64,000 bases of DNA from Pantoea alhagi. GTDB lineage: Bacteria; Pseudomonadota; Gammaproteobacteria; Enterobacterales; Enterobacteriaceae. The stretch covers positions 4,175,971 through 4,239,970 of the forward strand of contig NZ_CP019706.1 of NCBI RefSeq assembly GCF_002101395.1, written 5' to 3'. Positions 16,324-25,411 of this stretch are shown here, in pieces; position 1 is the stretch's first letter; the number at the start of each line of letters is the position of its first letter. Under the pieces are notes generated by a model that saw only the letters and a list, made by a program, of their open reading frames with translations, had not been told where the DNA came from and did no database searches. Made by a program: the position numbers and the translations under genes.

Positions 16324-17826
16324 ATGACCACCTCTTCTGAGGCGAACGCTGAAAAGCATGCCGACAGCGAGCTAACCGTTGCCCGCGTGTTACGCTCGCC
16401 CAAATTACTCACGCGCGAATGCCTGGCTGGTGTAATTACCGCGCTGGCGTTGATCCCTGAAGTTATTTCATTTTCCGTGATTGCCGGGGTTGATCCTAAG
16501 GTCAGCCTGATTGCCTCGGTGGTGTTGGCGCTTACGCTGTCTCTGCTGGGCGGTCGTCCGGCGATGGTGACCGCCGCCGCCGGTTCGGTTGCGCTGGTCA
16601 TTGGCCCAATGGTGCGTGCGCACGGCGTGGAATACATTATGCCCGCCGTGCTGATGGGCGGCGTAATACAGATCCTGTTCGGACTCGCCGGGCTGGCGCG
16701 AATGATGCGTTATATTCCCCGCTCGGTGATGCTGGGCTTTGTTAACGCGCTGGGCGTGCTCATATTCTTTGCTCAGGTACCGCACGTTTGGGGGCAGTCG
16801 CTGCCGGTGTGGCTGCTGTTTGCCCTGACGCTGATTATTGTGCTGTTGCTGCCGCGCGTATTAAAGAGTGTCCCTTCCCCTCTGGTCGCGATCGTGGTGA
16901 TTACTGCCATTGCCGTTTACTGTGGGCTGCATGTGCCAAACGTTGGCGATGAAGGCCCGATGCAGGCTGGCCTGCCAGGCCTGAATCAGCTGGCCGTGCC
17001 GCTTAATCTGGCGACGCTGCAAATTGTCTGGCCGACGGCGCTGAGCATTGCGCTGGTAGGCATTATGGAATCCTTGTTGACGGCGAAACTGGTTGACGAT
17101 CTTACCGATACGCCATCCAGCAAACGTCGTGAATGTTGGGGACTGGGTATCGGCAATATCCTTGCAGGCTTTTACGGCGGCATCGCCGGCTGCGCCATGA
17201 TTGGCCAGACCATCGTTAATGTGGAATTAGGCAAGGCGCGTACACGTATCTCTACTGTTGCAGCCGCTCTGGTTCTGCTGCTGCTGGTAACCGGGCTCAG
17301 TGCGCTAATGGCGCAGATCCCAATGGTGGTGCTGGCGGGCATTATGATGATCGTCGCGCTGAAAACCATTAACTGGCACAGCCTGCAGCCCGCTACCCTG
17401 AAACGCATTCCCCTGTCGGAAACAGCGATCATGGTGCTGACGGTTGCCATGACCGTCTGGACCGGTAACCTGGCCATAGGCGTAGTTGGTGGCGTTGTTT
17501 TCGCTATTTTGCTGTTTGCTCGTCGCGTCGCGCACGTTATCCATGCGGAGCGGCAGCTCAGTGCCGACGGTGAATCGGTGCGCTATGTGGTGCGCGGCCC
17601 GCTGTTTTTTGGCAGCAGCAACGACCTGTTTGAGCATTTCGACTATGCGCACGATCCGCAGGATGTCACCATTGATTTAACGCATGCGCAGATTTGGGAT
17701 GCCTCCAGCGTGGCGGCGCTTGATGCGATTGAAAACCGCTACCAGCGCTATGATGCGCGGGTAAAAATCGTTGGGCTGGATACGCGCAGCAGCGATTTTC
17801 ATCGTCGTCTGAGCGGCACGCTATAA
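16324..17826 (+). CDS. SulP-family inorganic anion transporter with STAS domain
   Basis: 500 residues from the ATG at 16324; an in-frame ATG at 16273 is possible but has no ribosome site. The SulP (SLC26) pattern is clear: RECLAGVITALALIPEVISFSVIAGVDP in the first helices, LLGGRPAMVTAAAGSVALV, then IMESLLTAKLVDDLTD and GGIAGCAMIGQTIVNVELG, about ten to twelve membrane segments in all. A C-terminal STAS domain follows (about 405-500, VTIDLTHAQIWDASSVAALD). Family members carry sulfate, bicarbonate, or dicarboxylates; the substrate here cannot be read from sequence. Convergent with the DUF1275 gene. Confidence 0.9.
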   Translation: MTTSSEANAEKHADSELTVARVLRSPKLLTRECLAGVITALALIPEVISFSVIAGVDPKVSLIASVVLALTLSLLGGRPAMVTAAAGSVALVIGPMVRAHGVEYIMPAVLMGGVIQILFGLAGLARMMRYIPRSVMLGFVNALGVLIFFAQVPHVWGQSLPVWLLFALTLIIVLLLPRVLKSVPSPLVAIVVITAIAVYCGLHVPNVGDEGPMQAGLPGLNQLAVPLNLATLQIVWPTALSIALVGIMESLLTAKLVDDLTDTPSSKRRECWGLGIGNILAGFYGGIAGCAMIGQTIVNVELGKARTRISTVAAALVLLLLVTGLSALMAQIPMVVLAGIMMIVALKTINWHSLQPATLKRIPLSETAIMVLTVAMTVWTGNLAIGVVGGVVFAILLFARRVAHVIHAERQLSADGESVRYVVRGPLFFGSSNDLFEHFDYAHDPQDVTIDLTHAQIWDASSVAALDAIENRYQRYDARVKIVGLDTRSSDFHRRLSGTL

Positions 17827-17847
17827 CCCAAACGGCCTGTTACATTT

Positions 17848-18573
17848 TTATTCGCCCGCCGTAATCCGGCGGGCTTTAAAAAGATAGCCTAGCGCCAGCA
17901 GCGTTAAAAACATGCCAATCACCAGCAGAAAGCCGTTTCCCATCATTCTGTAGAGCCAAATCCCGCCTACGCCACCCACCAGAAAGGCCGTTATGGTTGA
18001 GCCATGCAGCATCAGCCGTTGCAGATAGACCGGGGTGTACTCCGTAGATTCCCGACGCCGCAAAATATCCAACAGCATAGCTAACTCTATGCCAATATCG
18101 GTTGCCGTTCCGGAAACATGAGTTGTACGCACACGTGCGTTGGAAATCCGCGTAACCACCGCATTTTGCAGCCCCATTAAAAAGCTAAGGCTGAGGATCA
18201 TCAGGATGCCGCCCGCTACCTGCGGGAAAAAGATCTCTGTTACGCCCAACAGCAGCAACAGCATCCCCTCCAGCAGAATATTAATGACGTAAACGGCGCT
18301 AATGCTGTGGCGACGGCCATGATTAATCAGCAGAGTTGAGAAGGTGGAGCCGAGAATAAACAGACAAACAATTTCAAAAAAGAACAGCGCGATCGGCAGC
18401 TCAGCACGCGCCAGTCGCTCGGAGAGTGATGAGACATTACCGGTCATATTGGCAGAGAAAAAACCCACCGCCTCAAAGGCAGCAGTATTTAACGCGCCGG
18501 CAACCAGTGCAAGCGTTGCGGCTAGACGGCTGTCGGTAATAAAGGTTCTGGCCTCATCCTGACGAATTAACAT
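17848..18573 (-). CDS. DUF1275 (YoaK) family membrane protein
   Basis: 241 residues with about six membrane segments. The family signature is visible at the N-terminus: AGALNTAAFEAVGFFSANMTGNVSSL, and later GLQNAVVTRISNARVRTTHVSGTATDIG. The function of the family is unknown; it is often proposed to be a transporter. It starts at ATG 18573 (MLIRQDEARTF) and converges with the SulP gene across about 20 bases. No operon partner is seen. Confidence 0.88.
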   Translation of the reverse strand: MLIRQDEARTFITDSRLAATLALVAGALNTAAFEAVGFFSANMTGNVSSLSERLARAELPIALFFFEIVCLFILGSTFSTLLINHGRRHSISAVYVINILLEGMLLLLLGVTEIFFPQVAGGILMILSLSFLMGLQNAVVTRISNARVRTTHVSGTATDIGIELAMLLDILRRRESTEYTPVYLQRLMLHGSTITAFLVGGVGGIWLYRMMGNGFLLVIGMFLTLLALGYLFKARRITAGE

Positions 18574-18880
18574 AGTAAGTGGTGATATTGCGAAGTAAGT
18601 GAGGCGCTATTATGCGCTTTTTTGTCCGCATCCCTTTGTGGTTTATCAAAAACCGCTCTGCAGTTGCTGCTTTCTCCTGCCAGGTCATCAATGGCTCGGT
18701 GCCTGATGCAACTTCAGGGATTATAATAGTATGTTGTAACTAATAACTGGCGTGGCGTTGTTATCCTGCATCAGGATATGCAGCTCATGCACATGTCCGG
18801 ACTGGCTGATTATTCGATAGCTGGCAGGCAGAATAAGGGAATCATGTCAGAGGTTGATATCAGGAAACCGAAGACAAAAA
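18574..18880. other. Intergenic region upstream of the DUF1275 gene
   Basis: No gene supported. It should hold the DUF1275 promoter on the minus strand. A weak GCGC/GCGC stem followed by six T's is seen near 18604-18622 on the plus strand, and TATAAT-like sequence near 18722, but I cannot tie these to a transcript. Confidence 0.4.
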
Positions 18881-18905
18881 CAAAAAAACCGCCCTTGGGC
18901 GGTTA
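18881..18905 (-). terminator. Terminator after the tRNA-Leu gene
   Basis: On the minus strand AACCGCCC pairs with GGGCGGTT around a very short loop and is followed by a run of seven T's, about 45 bases after the tRNA-Leu 3' end. Confidence 0.8.
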
Positions 18906-18948
18906 CGACATTACTACATATTGCTTTGATTTTATTCGGTATTATTTA

Positions 18949-19035
18949 TGGTGCCCGGGGCGGGACTTGAACCCGCACAGCCATACAGCCGAGGGATTTT
19001 AAATCCCTTGTGTCTACCGATTTCACCACCCGGGC
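18949..19035 (-). tRNA. leuZ: tRNA-Leu (anticodon UAA)
   Basis: 87 bases including the encoded CCA. Acceptor GCCCGGG pairs with CCCGGGC at the 3' end; the anticodon loop is TTTAAAA inside an AGGGA/TCCCT stem; the extra arm and GGGTTCAAGTCCC T-arm are normal for a class II tRNA. Position downstream of tRNA-Cys, tRNA-Gly and pgsA matches E. coli glyW-cysT-leuZ. Confidence 0.97.
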
Positions 19036-19046
19036 AGGGTGTAAAG

Positions 19047-19120
19047 TGGAGGCGCGTCCCGGAGTCGAACCGAGGTGGACGGATTTGCAATCCGCTGCAT
19101 GGCCACTCTGCCAACGCGCC
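19047..19120 (-). tRNA. cysT: tRNA-Cys (anticodon GCA)
   Basis: 74 bases with encoded CCA. Acceptor GGCGCGT pairs with ACGCGCC; the anticodon loop TTGCAAA is closed by GCGGA/TCCGT; the T-arm is CGGTTCGACTCCG. It lies 11 bases upstream of tRNA-Leu, so the two are probably processed from one transcript. Confidence 0.97.
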
Positions 19121-20210
19121 TTTATTCCGTTTGATCGTCCGAATTCGAACCATCTAATTCTTAACTGGAGCTGCATCTTTGCTCAAATGCTAACTCATTG
19201 ATTCGAGAAGTTTTTTCGCGTTCCCTCATCAGATGGACGGCATTATGGACTAACTTCCCGCGGTTGGCAACCCCCCAAAGTTAAATTTTTTAAGAAGCTT
19301 TTCCATAAAACACAAGGCTGTATGAATCATCGACGCTTTCTGTTCTGTTTTCATCCTTCGCGATTAAAGCGTCACCAGCAGCCTGACATCCGTTAGCGGA
19401 CCGCTATAAGTTATAGACCGGTTTTTGCCGTAGCGACAGTTCTGTGATGAATCCATGGATAGCCCTGGCGCAAGTTACCCGAGCGTGGCCCGCTTATCGA
19501 TCTTAATACAGCGCAGATACATATTACAGGCAGTCAGAGAGTCTGTATGCCATCGCCAGTAGAGATGCAAAAAATGGCAGCCGCTTGCCGGCAGATAGCA
19601 GACGAAAAAGTAAAGGATAAACGGCAGGCTCCAGGCCAGCCAGGCCAATAGCGCATTAATGAACATTAGCCACAGTAGCGGTAAGGCAACAAAAACAGTT
19701 ATCCGCACTGCCAGCGGTTTTGCCTGCAGCGCCGCAGTCATTTATATCAACATAATTGTTGCCTGCTACCATTGACAGCTCTATTAAATTTGTCATATAC
19801 GTTATGTGAAATGCCACGATCGTTCGCGTTGTTGATATCAATGACCGTTACACCATTACAACTGAAGAGGTTATACTTCTGTTACTAGCCGCGTGCGTTA
19901 CACTGGCTAAGGAAAGTAAAATAAATGCCGCCACAGAAGGATAATTGACGTACGCATGCCCTATTGCTCTATTTCTCATATTCTTTTCCCTGTTATAACT
20001 CTCATTGTTTTTCATGCTGAAAGAACTGGTGCATATAATGAAACAATAAATGTCCGCTGCCTTAATAAGAATAATGTTTAAACGATACTCTTTTGTGCTG
20101 GCAGAGATAAATCTTAAATCATATTAAAAAATGAGCGCTATTTTGCAGACGTACAAAGGGATCAGTCTCTGTCAGCCCAAAAGAAGAGAAGGCGTGTGGT
20201 TTTTGTAACG
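19121..20210. other. 1.1-kb region separating tRNA-Cys from tRNA-Gly
   Basis: In E. coli glyW, cysT and leuZ are close together; here over a kilobase of mostly A+T-rich DNA lies between tRNA-Gly and tRNA-Cys, and tRNA-Gly has its own terminator, so cysT-leuZ must be transcribed from a promoter inside this region. Only one weak gene candidate (19475-19741) is seen. No integrase, transposase or direct repeats of a tRNA end were found by eye. Confidence 0.55.
19475..19741 (-). CDS. Possible small membrane protein, unknown
   Basis: 88-residue frame with two hydrophobic segments (about residues 12-45, ITVFVALPLLWLMFINALLAWLAWSLPFILYFFV read as two spans or a hairpin) and a Cys/His-rich second half (CYLPASGCHFLHLYWRWH). 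There is no good ribosome site before the ATG at 19741 and I recognise no family. It is the only plausible gene between tRNA-Cys and tRNA-Gly and may be a chance frame. Confidence 0.3.
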   Translation of the reverse strand: MTAALQAKPLAVRITVFVALPLLWLMFINALLAWLAWSLPFILYFFVCYLPASGCHFLHLYWRWHTDSLTACNMYLRCIKIDKRATLG

Positions 20211-20234
20211 AAAAAAGGGCCTTACGGCCCTTTT
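20211..20234 (-). terminator. Terminator after tRNA-Gly
   Basis: On the minus strand AAAAGGGCC-GTAA-GGCCCTTTT followed by further T's, about 40 bases after the tRNA-Gly 3' end. It should end the uvrY-uvrC-pgsA-glyW transcript. Confidence 0.85.
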
Positions 20235-20272
20235 CGGAGAATTGCAGAAAATGCTTTCTACAATTTAAAATC

Positions 20273-20348
<76 letters not shown>

Positions 20349-20491
20349 ATTCATCAGCAACAAAGCACTGATTTTTCCTCTTCCGGCAAATTTATTACCG
20401 TCCGATGAGTTGCATTCTACTGCGCTGAACATCTGAGTCAACCCGATTATCTTTATGCGCCAGTTGTTTGCTGTTTTTTGCACCATATCGA

Positions 20492-21040
20492 TCAGTGTTC
20501 AAACAGATCGCCGCGCGCCGCGCTTAAATATTGAAACATCGACCAGAAAGTCAGCACTGCAGCAATATAGAGCGCCACCACGCCGATCGCTGAAACCAGC
20601 TGATTGGGATGCCACAGCAGCGCAACCAATGCCAGCATCTGAGCCGTGGTTTTGACTTTACCGATCCAGGAAACGGCAACGCTGCTGCGCTTACCAATTT
20701 CCGCCATCCACTCGCGCAATGCAGAGATAATAATTTCGCGGGCAATCATGGTCGCCGCCGGCAAGGTGATCCACCAGGCGTGAAACTGTTCAGCCACCAG
20801 CACCAACGCCATCGCGACCATCACCTTATCCGCTACCGGATCGAGAAAGGCGCCGAAGCGGGTCGATTGCTTCCAGCGACGGGCCAGAAAACCATCAAAC
20901 CAGTCAGTAATCGCTGCTATCACAAAAATGATAGCGCAAACCATCGGCCCCCAATGAAATGGCAGATAGAATGCCAGCACAAAAAAAGGGATCAGCACAA
21001 TACGAAACAGGGTGAGCCACGTCGGTATATTCAATTGCAT
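20492..21040 (-). CDS. pgsA: CDP-diacylglycerol--glycerol-3-phosphate 3-phosphatidyltransferase
   Basis: 182 residues from the ATG at 21040 (MQLNIPTWLTLFR), the same length as E. coli PgsA; the frame is open further upstream but that extension is not conserved. It makes phosphatidylglycerol phosphate from CDP-diacylglycerol and glycerol-3-phosphate at the inner membrane, the first committed step to PG and cardiolipin. The CDP-alcohol phosphotransferase motif DG-x2-AR-x8-G-x3-D-x3-D is complete in DWFDGFLARRWKQSTRFGAF and the following LDPVAD (about residues 55-82). About four to five membrane segments. It follows uvrC by 71 bases. Confidence 0.97.
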   Translation of the reverse strand: MQLNIPTWLTLFRIVLIPFFVLAFYLPFHWGPMVCAIIFVIAAITDWFDGFLARRWKQSTRFGAFLDPVADKVMVAMALVLVAEQFHAWWITLPAATMIAREIIISALREWMAEIGKRSSVAVSWIGKVKTTAQMLALVALLWHPNQLVSAIGVVALYIAAVLTFWSMFQYLSAARGDLFEH

Positions 21041-21111
21041 AAGGTACGCTAACTGTCTGGCATGAGTAGGGTTTACCCGTATGTTGCTACATTGCCACAA
21101 GGGATTCAATG

Positions 21112-22944
21112 TTAGTGTTTTAACGAGTAAAAAATTTTCTCCGCCAGGGCGTGAGAAATGCCAGGCACTTTGGCGATTTCTTCAACCGAGGCGTTCATCA
21201 ATGGCTGTAGGCCGCCCATATATTTTAACAGCTGCTGACGTCGTTTGGGCCCAACGCCTTCGATACTTTCCAGCGAGCTGGTATTTTTGACCTTTGCCCG
21301 CTTATTGCGATGTCCGGTTATCGCATGATTATGGGAATCATCGCGAATATGCTGAATAACATGCAGCGCCGGTGAGTCAGGCGGTAAGGAGAATCCCTCG
21401 CCTTCAGGCTCCAGAAATAGCGTTTCCAGTCCGGCCTTACGATCGCTGCCTTTGGCCACGCCCAGTAACAGAGGATGATGTTTATCCCAGCTTACTTCCA
21501 GCTCGGAAAAAACCTGCTTCGCCTGCCCCAGTTGCCCTTTGCCGCCGTCAATCAGGATCACGTCCGGCACCTTTTCCGGCTCCAGCTCTTTACCGTAACG
21601 ACGACGCAACACCTGATTCATCGCCGCATAGTCATCTCCCGGCGTGATGCCGCTGATATTATAGCGGCGATATTCAGCACGCACCGGCCCGTTACTGTCG
21701 AAAACCACGCAGGAGGCGACCGTTTGCTCGCCCATGGTATGGCTGATATCAAAGCATTCCATACGGTTGATACGCGGTAATTTAAGCACCCCGGCTAACG
21801 CCGCCAGCCGCTGATGGATCGTTGATTGCTGGGTGAGTTTAGTGACCAGCGCTGTTGCGGCGTTGGTACGCGCCAGTTTCAGATAGCGAGCACGATCGCC
21901 ACGCGGCTTACTCTGAATATGAATACGGCGTCCCGCCAGCTCACTAAGAGAATCCGCCAGCAGCTCGCGTTCCGGCAGATTAAAATCCAGCAGGATTTCA
22001 CCCGGTAATGTACGCGACTCGCTGCCCTGCAGATAGAACTGACCCACAAAGGTTTGCACCACTTCCGCCAGCTCGGTCCCGCCGGGAATTTTTGGGAAAT
22101 AGCTGCGGCTGCCCAATACCTTGCCCTGACGAATAAAAAGCACATGCAGACAAGCCATACCGGCATCGTAAGAGACGCCAATGACATCAAGGTCATCGCC
22201 CTGATTAGAGACAAACTGTTTTTCGGTAACCCGCCGCACCGCCTGGATCTGATCGCGCAGGCGGGCAGCTTCTTCAAAGCGCAACGCCTGGCTGGCCTGT
22301 TCCATACGGCTGACCAGCATGTTCAGCACCTGATCATCTTTACCGGCGAGAAACAGCCGCACATACTCGGTTTGCTGAGCATATTCCTCTTCACTGACCA
22401 GGCCTGCGACGCAAGGCCCCAGACAACGCCCAATCTGATATTGCAGACAGGGTCGCGTGCGGTTGCGATAAACGCTGTTTTCACACTGCCGCACCGGGAA
22501 TATTTTTTGCAGCAGCGCCAGGGTTTCACGCACCGCATAGCCATTGGGGAATGGACCGAAATATTCGCCCTTTGCATGTTTAGCGCCGCGATGGATAGCC
22601 AGCCGGGGATGAGGATCGCCGCTTAAAAAGATATAGGGATAAGACTTATCGTCACGTAGCAGCACGTTGTAGCGCGGCTGATAAAGCTTGATGTAGTTAT
22701 GTTCAAGCAGCAGCGCTTCCGTTTCAGTGTGGGTGACGGTGACATCAATATGATCGATATTGGCCACTAACGCTTCGGTTTTACGGCTGGCAAGATTGCT
22801 GCGAAAATAGCTGCTGAGGCGCTTTTTCAGATCTTTTGCTTTACCGACGTAAATAACCGTACCGCCACTGTCATACATCCGGTAGACGCCCGGCTGGCTG
22901 GTGACGGTTTTCAGAAAGGATTTTGCATCAAAAACTTCACTCAC
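21112..22944 (-). CDS. uvrC: Excinuclease ABC subunit C
   Basis: 610 residues, identical in length to E. coli UvrC. Domains in order: GIY-YIG nuclease (about 14-95, GVYRMYDSGGTVIYVGKAK) for the 3' incision, a Cys-rich region (CLQYQIGRCLGPC), UVR domain for UvrB contact (about 205-240, FEEAARLRDQIQAVRR), RNase H-like endonuclease domain (ECFDISHTMGEQTVASCVVFD, VILIDGGKGQL) for the 5' incision, and C-terminal helix-hairpin-helix pair (SLESIEGVGPKRRQQLLKY). It overlaps the end of uvrY by 8 bases, the conserved uvrY-uvrC operon. Confidence 0.98.
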   Translation of the reverse strand: MSEVFDAKSFLKTVTSQPGVYRMYDSGGTVIYVGKAKDLKKRLSSYFRSNLASRKTEALVANIDHIDVTVTHTETEALLLEHNYIKLYQPRYNVLLRDDKSYPYIFLSGDPHPRLAIHRGAKHAKGEYFGPFPNGYAVRETLALLQKIFPVRQCENSVYRNRTRPCLQYQIGRCLGPCVAGLVSEEEYAQQTEYVRLFLAGKDDQVLNMLVSRMEQASQALRFEEAARLRDQIQAVRRVTEKQFVSNQGDDLDVIGVSYDAGMACLHVLFIRQGKVLGSRSYFPKIPGGTELAEVVQTFVGQFYLQGSESRTLPGEILLDFNLPERELLADSLSELAGRRIHIQSKPRGDRARYLKLARTNAATALVTKLTQQSTIHQRLAALAGVLKLPRINRMECFDISHTMGEQTVASCVVFDSNGPVRAEYRRYNISGITPGDDYAAMNQVLRRRYGKELEPEKVPDVILIDGGKGQLGQAKQVFSELEVSWDKHHPLLLGVAKGSDRKAGLETLFLEPEGEGFSLPPDSPALHVIQHIRDDSHNHAITGHRNKRAKVKNTSSLESIEGVGPKRRQQLLKYMGGLQPLMNASVEEIAKVPGISHALAEKIFYSLKH

Positions 22945-23596
22945 TACTGATCAACGACTCCGCATTAAACAGGCCATGTCGGATGGCCAGATGCGTCAAC
23001 TCTACGTCGCCATTAATATTCAGTTTACTAAACATACGATAGCGGTAGCTGTTAACGGTTTTCGGGCTCAGATTAAGCTGTTCAGAAATATCTGTGACTT
23101 TCTGCCCTTTGGTAATCATCAGCATAATCTGCAATTCCCGTTCCGACAAACAGCTGAAAGGAGATTCTCCCTTTTCCGGTTCAATCTGGCTCAGCGCCAT
23201 CTGCTGCGCTATATCAGAGGCGATATAACGTTGGCCTGAATGAACCGAACGAATCGCACTGATGACCTCCTGCGGCGCGGCTCCTTTACTGAGGTAGCCG
23301 GAAGCGCCCGCCTGCATCACTTTCGCCGGCAGCGGATTTTCCGTATGGATAGTCAGCATAATAATTTTAACATCGGGGTTAAATCGTACGATCTTGCGCG
23401 TCGCCTCCAGGCCGCCGATGCCCGGCATGTTCATATCCATCAGGATCACATCAACCTGGTTGGTCCGACACCACTTAACAGCATCCTCACCGCAGCATGC
23501 CTCGCCGGTTACCTGAATACCTTTGATATCTTCCAGTATGCGACGGATCCCTGCGCGTACCAGTTCGTGGTCATCCACAAGAAGAATGCTGATCAA
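22937..23596 (-). CDS. uvrY: Response regulator UvrY (GacA family)
   Basis: 219 residues (E. coli 218). Receiver domain with acidic pocket LLVDDHE, phospho-acceptor Asp54 in VILMDMNMPG and Lys104 in YLSKGAAP, followed by a LuxR-type DNA-binding domain (LSERELQIMLMITKGQKVTDISEQL). It is the partner of the BarA sensor and activates the CsrB/CsrC small RNAs, thereby controlling CsrA. The start is TTG at 23596, as in E. coli. It overlaps uvrC by 8 bases. Confidence 0.97.
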   Translation of the reverse strand: MISILLVDDHELVRAGIRRILEDIKGIQVTGEACCGEDAVKWCRTNQVDVILMDMNMPGIGGLEATRKIVRFNPDVKIIMLTIHTENPLPAKVMQAGASGYLSKGAAPQEVISAIRSVHSGQRYIASDIAQQMALSQIEPEKGESPFSCLSERELQIMLMITKGQKVTDISEQLNLSPKTVNSYRYRMFSKLNINGDVELTHLAIRHGLFNAESLISSE

Positions 23597-24073
23597 AAGA
23601 GGATTTCTCCGGAATGGTGATGTTTATGGGCGACACTTTAATTAACCGGCTTAATGTTACTCTCTTTCGTGACAGGTTTGAACATAATTCAGCGTTTTTT
23701 GGGCGGTTAATTGCTCGCTCTGCCCACCGTTATTCTACCCGTAGCGCAACTATTTCTCTCTACCGATAATAAAGCGTTAAATCCGTTAAAAAATAGGCAG
23801 AAAATCATCTAAATTTTTAAATTCCTTTACATACAACAAGTTAAATTAAATCCGCCGGGCACTATCGCGTGACGGAATAAGACTCCTTTGACCGTTTTTA
23901 TCCAGGTTAAATAGCGCAGTTTTTTTATTTACCTCTTCGTTCAGAAGGGCATTTTATTGTTTACCCTGCATGCTCAACTGAGAAAACAGTCTCATAATTT
24001 ATGTTATACTTTCCTGCTATCGCTGATTTGAGCAGTAGTTCAAATGTTTGTACCATTTTATCAAGGAGAAGCT
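23597..24073. other. Divergent intergenic region uvrY/yecF
   Basis: 477 bases, A+T-rich, no gene seen. It must hold the uvrY promoter (minus) and the yecF promoter (plus). TATACT at 24005-24010 is a fair -10 for yecF. A short inverted repeat TGAGA-AAACAG-TCTCA lies near 23979-23994. Confidence 0.45.
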
Positions 24074-24298
24074 ATGGGTTATAACGATTTTAACACCTCG
24101 CATGAAGCAGAGAAGTTGGCGAATGAAGTTGCCTGCCTGAAGGCGATGGTCACGATGATGCTGAAAGGCATGGGCCAGGCCGATGCAGGTAAGGTGATTA
24201 TCAATATGGAACGGCTTATTGCACAGTTAGACGATCCTAAGCAGGCTGAAACTTTCGCTGATACCATTGGCCAAATCAAAGCTGGATACCGTCGCTAA
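24074..24298 (+). CDS. yecF: DUF2594 family protein YecF
   Basis: 74 residues from the ATG at 24074, which has a strong AAGGAG site; the longer frame from 24044 lacks one. It matches E. coli YecF (74 aa): LANEVACLKAMVTMMLKGMGQADAGKV and the C-terminal IGQIKAGYRR. Helical, soluble, function unknown. In E. coli yecF also lies between uvrY and sdiA; here a GlpM-family gene and luxI come in between. Confidence 0.93.
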   Translation: MGYNDFNTSHEAEKLANEVACLKAMVTMMLKGMGQADAGKVIINMERLIAQLDDPKQAETFADTIGQIKAGYRR

Positions 24299-24365
24299 AA
24301 ACTTCAAACCCATTGATTTGATGCTGTTATTCACGCATGTTATGGATTTTGCCGTGGAGTGAACA

Positions 24366-24701
24366 ATGGGTTTGCTGTTAAAAGCGTTGATTGGCGCACT
24401 GGTGGTGGTCGCGATCGGCATACTGGCCAAGAGTAAAAATTACTATATTGCAGGCTTGTTGCCTCTGTTCCCTACCTTTGCGCTGATCGCCCATTATCTG
24501 GTGGCAACCGATAAGGGTGTGAGCGCGTTACGTACCACGCTTATTTTTGGCATGTGGGCCATTCTGCCCTACTTGTTTTATCTACTCTCATTATGGTTTT
24601 TCATCGGTGCAATGCGACTGCCTGTTGCGTTGGCCAGCGCCGTGCTGTGCTGGGTGCTGGCCGCATGGTTACTGATTACTCTATGGACACGTTGGCATTA
24701 G
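24366..24701 (+). CDS. GlpM-family membrane protein
   Basis: 111 residues with four predicted membrane segments. The pattern LLLKALIGALVVVAIGILAKSKNYYIAGLLPLFPTFALIAHY is that of the GlpM family, first described beside glycerol genes in Pseudomonas and linked there to alginate production; its mechanism is unknown. It follows yecF by about 67 bases on the same strand and its stop codon overlaps that of the convergent luxI gene by 4 bases. Confidence 0.8.
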   Translation: MGLLLKALIGALVVVAIGILAKSKNYYIAGLLPLFPTFALIAHYLVATDKGVSALRTTLIFGMWAILPYLFYLLSLWFFIGAMRLPVALASAVLCWVLAAWLLITLWTRWH

Positions 24702-25312
24702 CGTCCCGATTGCCAGTTTATGGAAACGCCCAACGAAGGCAAAACCTCTTCCGGGCTAAAACGACGTGCGCCACGATACTTTTCCGCCAAATCGGGCTGC
24801 TTAACCGGAATCTTAACCGCAAAAAGGTTATCTTCAGATTGAATCAAGCCCGGCGTAAGCGGTTCGAATCCCACTTTATGCTGTTCAAACATCTGCTCCA
24901 GCATCGGCGTAGCGGCACTGACGAGATAATCGATGCCTGCCAGCTCTGCCAATTGAACAGCATGCCAGAGAATGGTTAGCGGTAATTCAGCATCCACATC
25001 CAGTCTGGCTGAGAAACGCGACATTTCCCATATTGCTTCTTTACGATCGAACGGGACGCTGATGCCTTCAACGTTACCCGGTTCCTGCCACTGCATCAAA
25101 CGCGCGCAGCCGCAAATTCCCATACGCGCGTGCCAGGCGATAAGCCAGCTGACATCAGAACGGTCAAAGCGATCATACTCCTGCCCCGGCGTGCTGAGCC
25201 GGGAAGGTATCGACCATCCTTCACCGCGTGCAAATACGCTATAGCGATAACTGCCCAATTCCGCCAATAACGAGGATGGCATATCCTTTAGCTGGGTTTG
25301 GATAATCTTCAT
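24698..25312 (-). CDS. Acyl-homoserine-lactone synthase, LuxI family
   Basis: 204 residues from the second of two adjacent ATGs (25312; the first is at 25315), both behind CAGGGGAA. All residues considered invariant in LuxI enzymes are present: Arg23, Phe27, Trp33, Asp47, Asp50, Arg71, Glu96 and Arg99. The enzyme joins S-adenosylmethionine and an acyl-ACP to make an AHL signal. The C-terminal half, which sets acyl chain choice, does not let me name the AHL. It lies 130 bases downstream of sdiA on the same strand with a perfect lux-box-like palindrome between them, so SdiA-AHL control is likely. E. coli and Salmonella have sdiA but no luxI. Confidence 0.92.
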   Translation of the reverse strand: MKIIQTQLKDMPSSLLAELGSYRYSVFARGEGWSIPSRLSTPGQEYDRFDRSDVSWLIAWHARMGICGCARLMQWQEPGNVEGISVPFDRKEAIWEMSRFSARLDVDAELPLTILWHAVQLAELAGIDYLVSAATPMLEQMFEQHKVGFEPLTPGLIQSEDNLFAVKIPVKQPDLAEKYRGARRFSPEEVLPSLGVSINWQSGR

Positions 25313-25342
25313 CATATTCCCCTGTCGCACTCCCTCGTTTAA

Positions 25343-25358
25343 GCCGTATTCATACGGC
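25343..25358 (-). other. Perfect hairpin in the luxI leader
   Basis: GCCGTAT-TC-ATACGGC, seven pairs with a two-base centre, 31-46 bases before the luxI start codon. Between it and the start lie two GGA elements (in CGAGGGAG and ACAGGGGAA) of the sort CsrA/RsmA binds; the second covers the ribosome site. Regulatory meaning is inferred. Confidence 0.45.
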
Positions 25359-25411
25359 GCTAGCCCAGCTGAAACCCAGGCCGAAGGGTAGACAACTGGT
25401 TAACCTTATGA

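Noticed and set aside
19141..19151. GGTTCGAATTC on the minus strand, like a tRNA T-arm
   Set aside because: No matching acceptor or anticodon stem around it; 11 bases is too little to call a tRNA remnant.
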